Source of the DNA: Lachnospiraceae bacterium
GTDB taxonomy: Bacteria; Bacillota; Clostridia; Lachnospirales; Lachnospiraceae
DNA: 64,000 nucleotides
Reading direction: 5' to 3'
Assembly (NCBI GenBank): GCA_004558185.1
Contig: SFDP01000003.1
Coordinates: 1-64,000, forward strand
The position numbers and the translations under genes are program-made. Under the pieces are notes generated by a model. That model saw only the letters and a list, made by a program, of their open reading frames with translations. It searched no databases and had not been told where the DNA came from. Of the stretch, positions 62,154 to 64,000 are shown piece after piece (position 1 is the first letter of the stretch; every line of letters begins with the position of its first letter).

Positions 62154-63944
62154 GTGGAAAGTAAGGAAAGAATTACTGCATTACGCAGCTTAATGAAAGA
62201 AAATCACATCGATTATTATTTTATCACTACCTCTGACTATCACAATTCGGAGTATGTGGATGACTATTTTAAGGCAAGAGAGTATATGTCAGGCTTCACC
62301 GGCTCCAATGGAGACCTGCTGATCGGTGCTGACTTTGCCGGTCTGTGGACTGATGGAAGATATTTTATCCAGGCTGAAAGAGAGCTTGAAGGGAGTGGCA
62401 TCCTCCTGTTTCGTATGGGAGAGGAGGGGGTTTGCGGCATAACGGAATATCTTACGGAGCATATTGAGCAGGGGCAGACATTGGCCTTTGATGGAAGGTG
62501 TGTTTCGATTCAAATGGGTAAAAGGCTGGAAAAAGCAGTAGAAAAAAAAGAAGCTCATATTCTCTATGAAGTTGATTATATAGAGCGTTTATGGAAGAAC
62601 CGTCCTTCCAGAAGAGCCAGTCAGGCCTTTCTTTTGCCCCATGAGCTTTGTGGGAAAAATCAGAAGGAGAAGCTGGAGCTGGTAAGGACAAAGATGGAAA
62701 AGCTGGACTGCTCCAGCCTGGTATTAAACAAGCTGGATGATATAATGTGGCTGTTTAATCTCAGAGGAGGAGATGTAGAATGTAATCCTGTGGCCTTAGC
62801 CTACAGCATTATCACACAGAAGGACTGCTTTTTGTTTTTACAAAAGGCTGCCCTTACCGATAAGGTAAAGGAAGAGCTGGCTGCCTCTTCAGTAGTGCTG
62901 AAGGATTATGACCGGTTTAATGAGGAGCTGGAGCAAATCCCGTGGGAAGGAAGGGTGCTTTTAGACAAAGAAAACAGTAACTACAGCATTTATAAGCTGG
63001 TGGAAAAGAAAGCAGAGGTGGTTTTGGGCACCAATCCGACCCAGAAGCTGAAGGCCATTAAAAATGAAGTGGAATTGGAGCAGATGAAACGGGTATATTT
63101 ACTGGATTCGCTGGTGGTCTGCCGTTTTATGCGCTGGTTAAAGGAAAATGTGGGAAAAATCCCCATGACAGAGCTTTCGGCAGCCCGGTATATGGATCAG
63201 CTAAGAAGAGATACAGAAGGCTTTTTGGATCTGTCCTTCCCCACTATCTGTGCCTATCGGGAAAATGCAGCTATGATGCATTATCAGGCAACCACTAAGC
63301 AGGATAAGGAGATTCAGGCAGAGGGGATGCTGCTGATCGACTCTGGCGGTCAGTATATGGGCGGCACCACAGACGTCACCAGAACCTATTGTCTGGGAGA
63401 AGTGACAGCGGAAATGAAGGATCATTATACCGCAGTGGTCGTGGGTATGCTCCGTCTTTTAAATGGGAAATTTTTATATGGCTGTACGGGGCGGAACCTG
63501 GATATTCTGGCCAGAGGTCCCCTGTGGGATATGGGAATCGATTACAAGTGCGGAACAGGCCACGGTATCGGCTATATTCTTAATGTCCATGAGGGTCCCC
63601 AGAATATCCGGTGGCGCTTTAGTGAGGGCATGGAAGAAGTCATTCTGGAGGAGGGAATGGTACTCTCCAATGAACCGGGCGTATACAAGGCCGGAAGCCA
63701 CGGAATCCGTATAGAAAATATTATGGCAGTAAAAAAAGGAATAAAAAATGAGGATGGTCAGTTTATGGAGTTTGAAGGACTGACCTATGCGCCTATTGAT
63801 TTGCAGCTTATTAATCCGGATATAATGGAAAAAAGGGATATCCTGAATCTGAACCGTTATCACCGTCAGGTATATGAGAGAATTGCACCCCTGATGACTG
63901 AGGAGGAAAAAAACTGGCTGCAGGAGGTAACCAAAGAAATCTGA
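62154..63944 (+). CDS. Xaa-Pro aminopeptidase-like M24B metallopeptidase
   Basis: A cytoplasmic dimetal peptidase of 596 residues, expected to remove N-terminal residues next to proline. It has two N-terminal creatinase-like domains and a C-terminal pita-bread domain with all five metal ligands: DSGG, GTTDVTRTY, GHGIGYILNVHEGP (histidine), SNEPGVY and GIRIENIM (glutamates). I chose GTG 62154 (MESKERITALRSL), nine bases after AAAGGA. ATG 62109 has no ribosome site and nearly coincides with the predicted transcript start. Confidence 0.9.
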   Translation: MESKERITALRSLMKENHIDYYFITTSDYHNSEYVDDYFKAREYMSGFTGSNGDLLIGADFAGLWTDGRYFIQAERELEGSGILLFRMGEEGVCGITEYLTEHIEQGQTLAFDGRCVSIQMGKRLEKAVEKKEAHILYEVDYIERLWKNRPSRRASQAFLLPHELCGKNQKEKLELVRTKMEKLDCSSLVLNKLDDIMWLFNLRGGDVECNPVALAYSIITQKDCFLFLQKAALTDKVKEELAASSVVLKDYDRFNEELEQIPWEGRVLLDKENSNYSIYKLVEKKAEVVLGTNPTQKLKAIKNEVELEQMKRVYLLDSLVVCRFMRWLKENVGKIPMTELSAARYMDQLRRDTEGFLDLSFPTICAYRENAAMMHYQATTKQDKEIQAEGMLLIDSGGQYMGGTTDVTRTYCLGEVTAEMKDHYTAVVVGMLRLLNGKFLYGCTGRNLDILARGPLWDMGIDYKCGTGHGIGYILNVHEGPQNIRWRFSEGMEEVILEEGMVLSNEPGVYKAGSHGIRIENIMAVKKGIKNEDGQFMEFEGLTYAPIDLQLINPDIMEKRDILNLNRYHRQVYERIAPLMTEEEKNWLQEVTKEI

Positions 63945-64000
63945 TTGACGAGGAAATAAGGGGCAGATTATTCCCGCAAAGGGATTGCAAAAAATTTCAC

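Noticed and set aside
63945..64000. TTGACG and a TTTCAC-like motif at the right edge
   Set aside because: The window ends before a -10 box or palindrome partner could be seen.

Overview
The window looks like chromosomal DNA of an anaerobic, Gram-positive member of the Lachnospiraceae (Clostridia). The evidence is a complete six-gene Rnf complex, a sodium-pumping biotin decarboxylase cluster, a giant 2-hydroxyacyl-CoA-dehydratase-activase-like protein, GGAGG-type ribosome sites, the order era / short YqzL-like gene / recO / glyS, and a cmk-ispH-rpsA cluster. Lone cheY and cheR genes and a c-di-GMP phosphodiesterase suggest a motile or formerly motile cell; a SleB-type hydrolase fits a spore former. 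I see no rRNA, tRNA, CRISPR array, prophage or insertion sequence.

Layout. (1) 1-4899: an AT-rich accessory segment with a type I restriction HsdR subunit and an Orc/Cdc6-like ATPase; hsdM and hsdS are not in the window. (2) 4925-10000: a cysteine hydrolase converging on the 1417-residue activase gene, which has its own promoter and an operator-like palindrome. (3) 10196-24373: a rhomboid-like membrane protein, a sigma-like protein without its promoter-recognition end, an M16 protease, a DUF4349 lipoprotein, then housekeeping genes (era, yqzL-like, recO, glyS, radical SAM, cheY, alaS, rpsU). (4) 24490-37710: two D,D-carboxypeptidases, a phosphoesterase, scpA-scpB, a heterodimeric ABC exporter, and a sensor-type c-di-GMP phosphodiesterase overlapping an orphan solute-binding lipoprotein. 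(5) 37822-44690: a carboxyltransferase / OadG / biotin carrier / OadB / 5S cluster, followed by TetR and RpiR regulators. (6) 44723-49556: FAD oxidoreductase, cmk, ispH, rpsA, cheR. (7) 50877-55856: rnfCDGEAB, flanked by an RNase H-like gene and a GH25 lysozyme. (8) 56923-63944: an AP2/HNH-like protein, SleB-like hydrolase, thrC, a small membrane protein, citrate synthase and an M24 aminopeptidase.

Working together. The decarboxylase cluster pairs two carboxyltransferases (12S/MmdA-like and 5S/OadA-like) with one biotin carrier and one membrane Na+ pump. It could link acyl-CoA and pyruvate/oxaloacetate carboxyl chemistry to an ion gradient, to which the Rnf complex would also contribute. The most unusual signals are a 54-nt structured intergenic element present twice at 89 percent identity (21271-21324 and 32935-32988), with two degenerate look-alikes near era and recO; palindromic operators at the promoters of the activase, decarboxylase and tetR genes; the truncated sigma-like factor; and the AP2/HNH gene that overlaps its convergent neighbour and carries that neighbour's terminator inside its own coding sequence.
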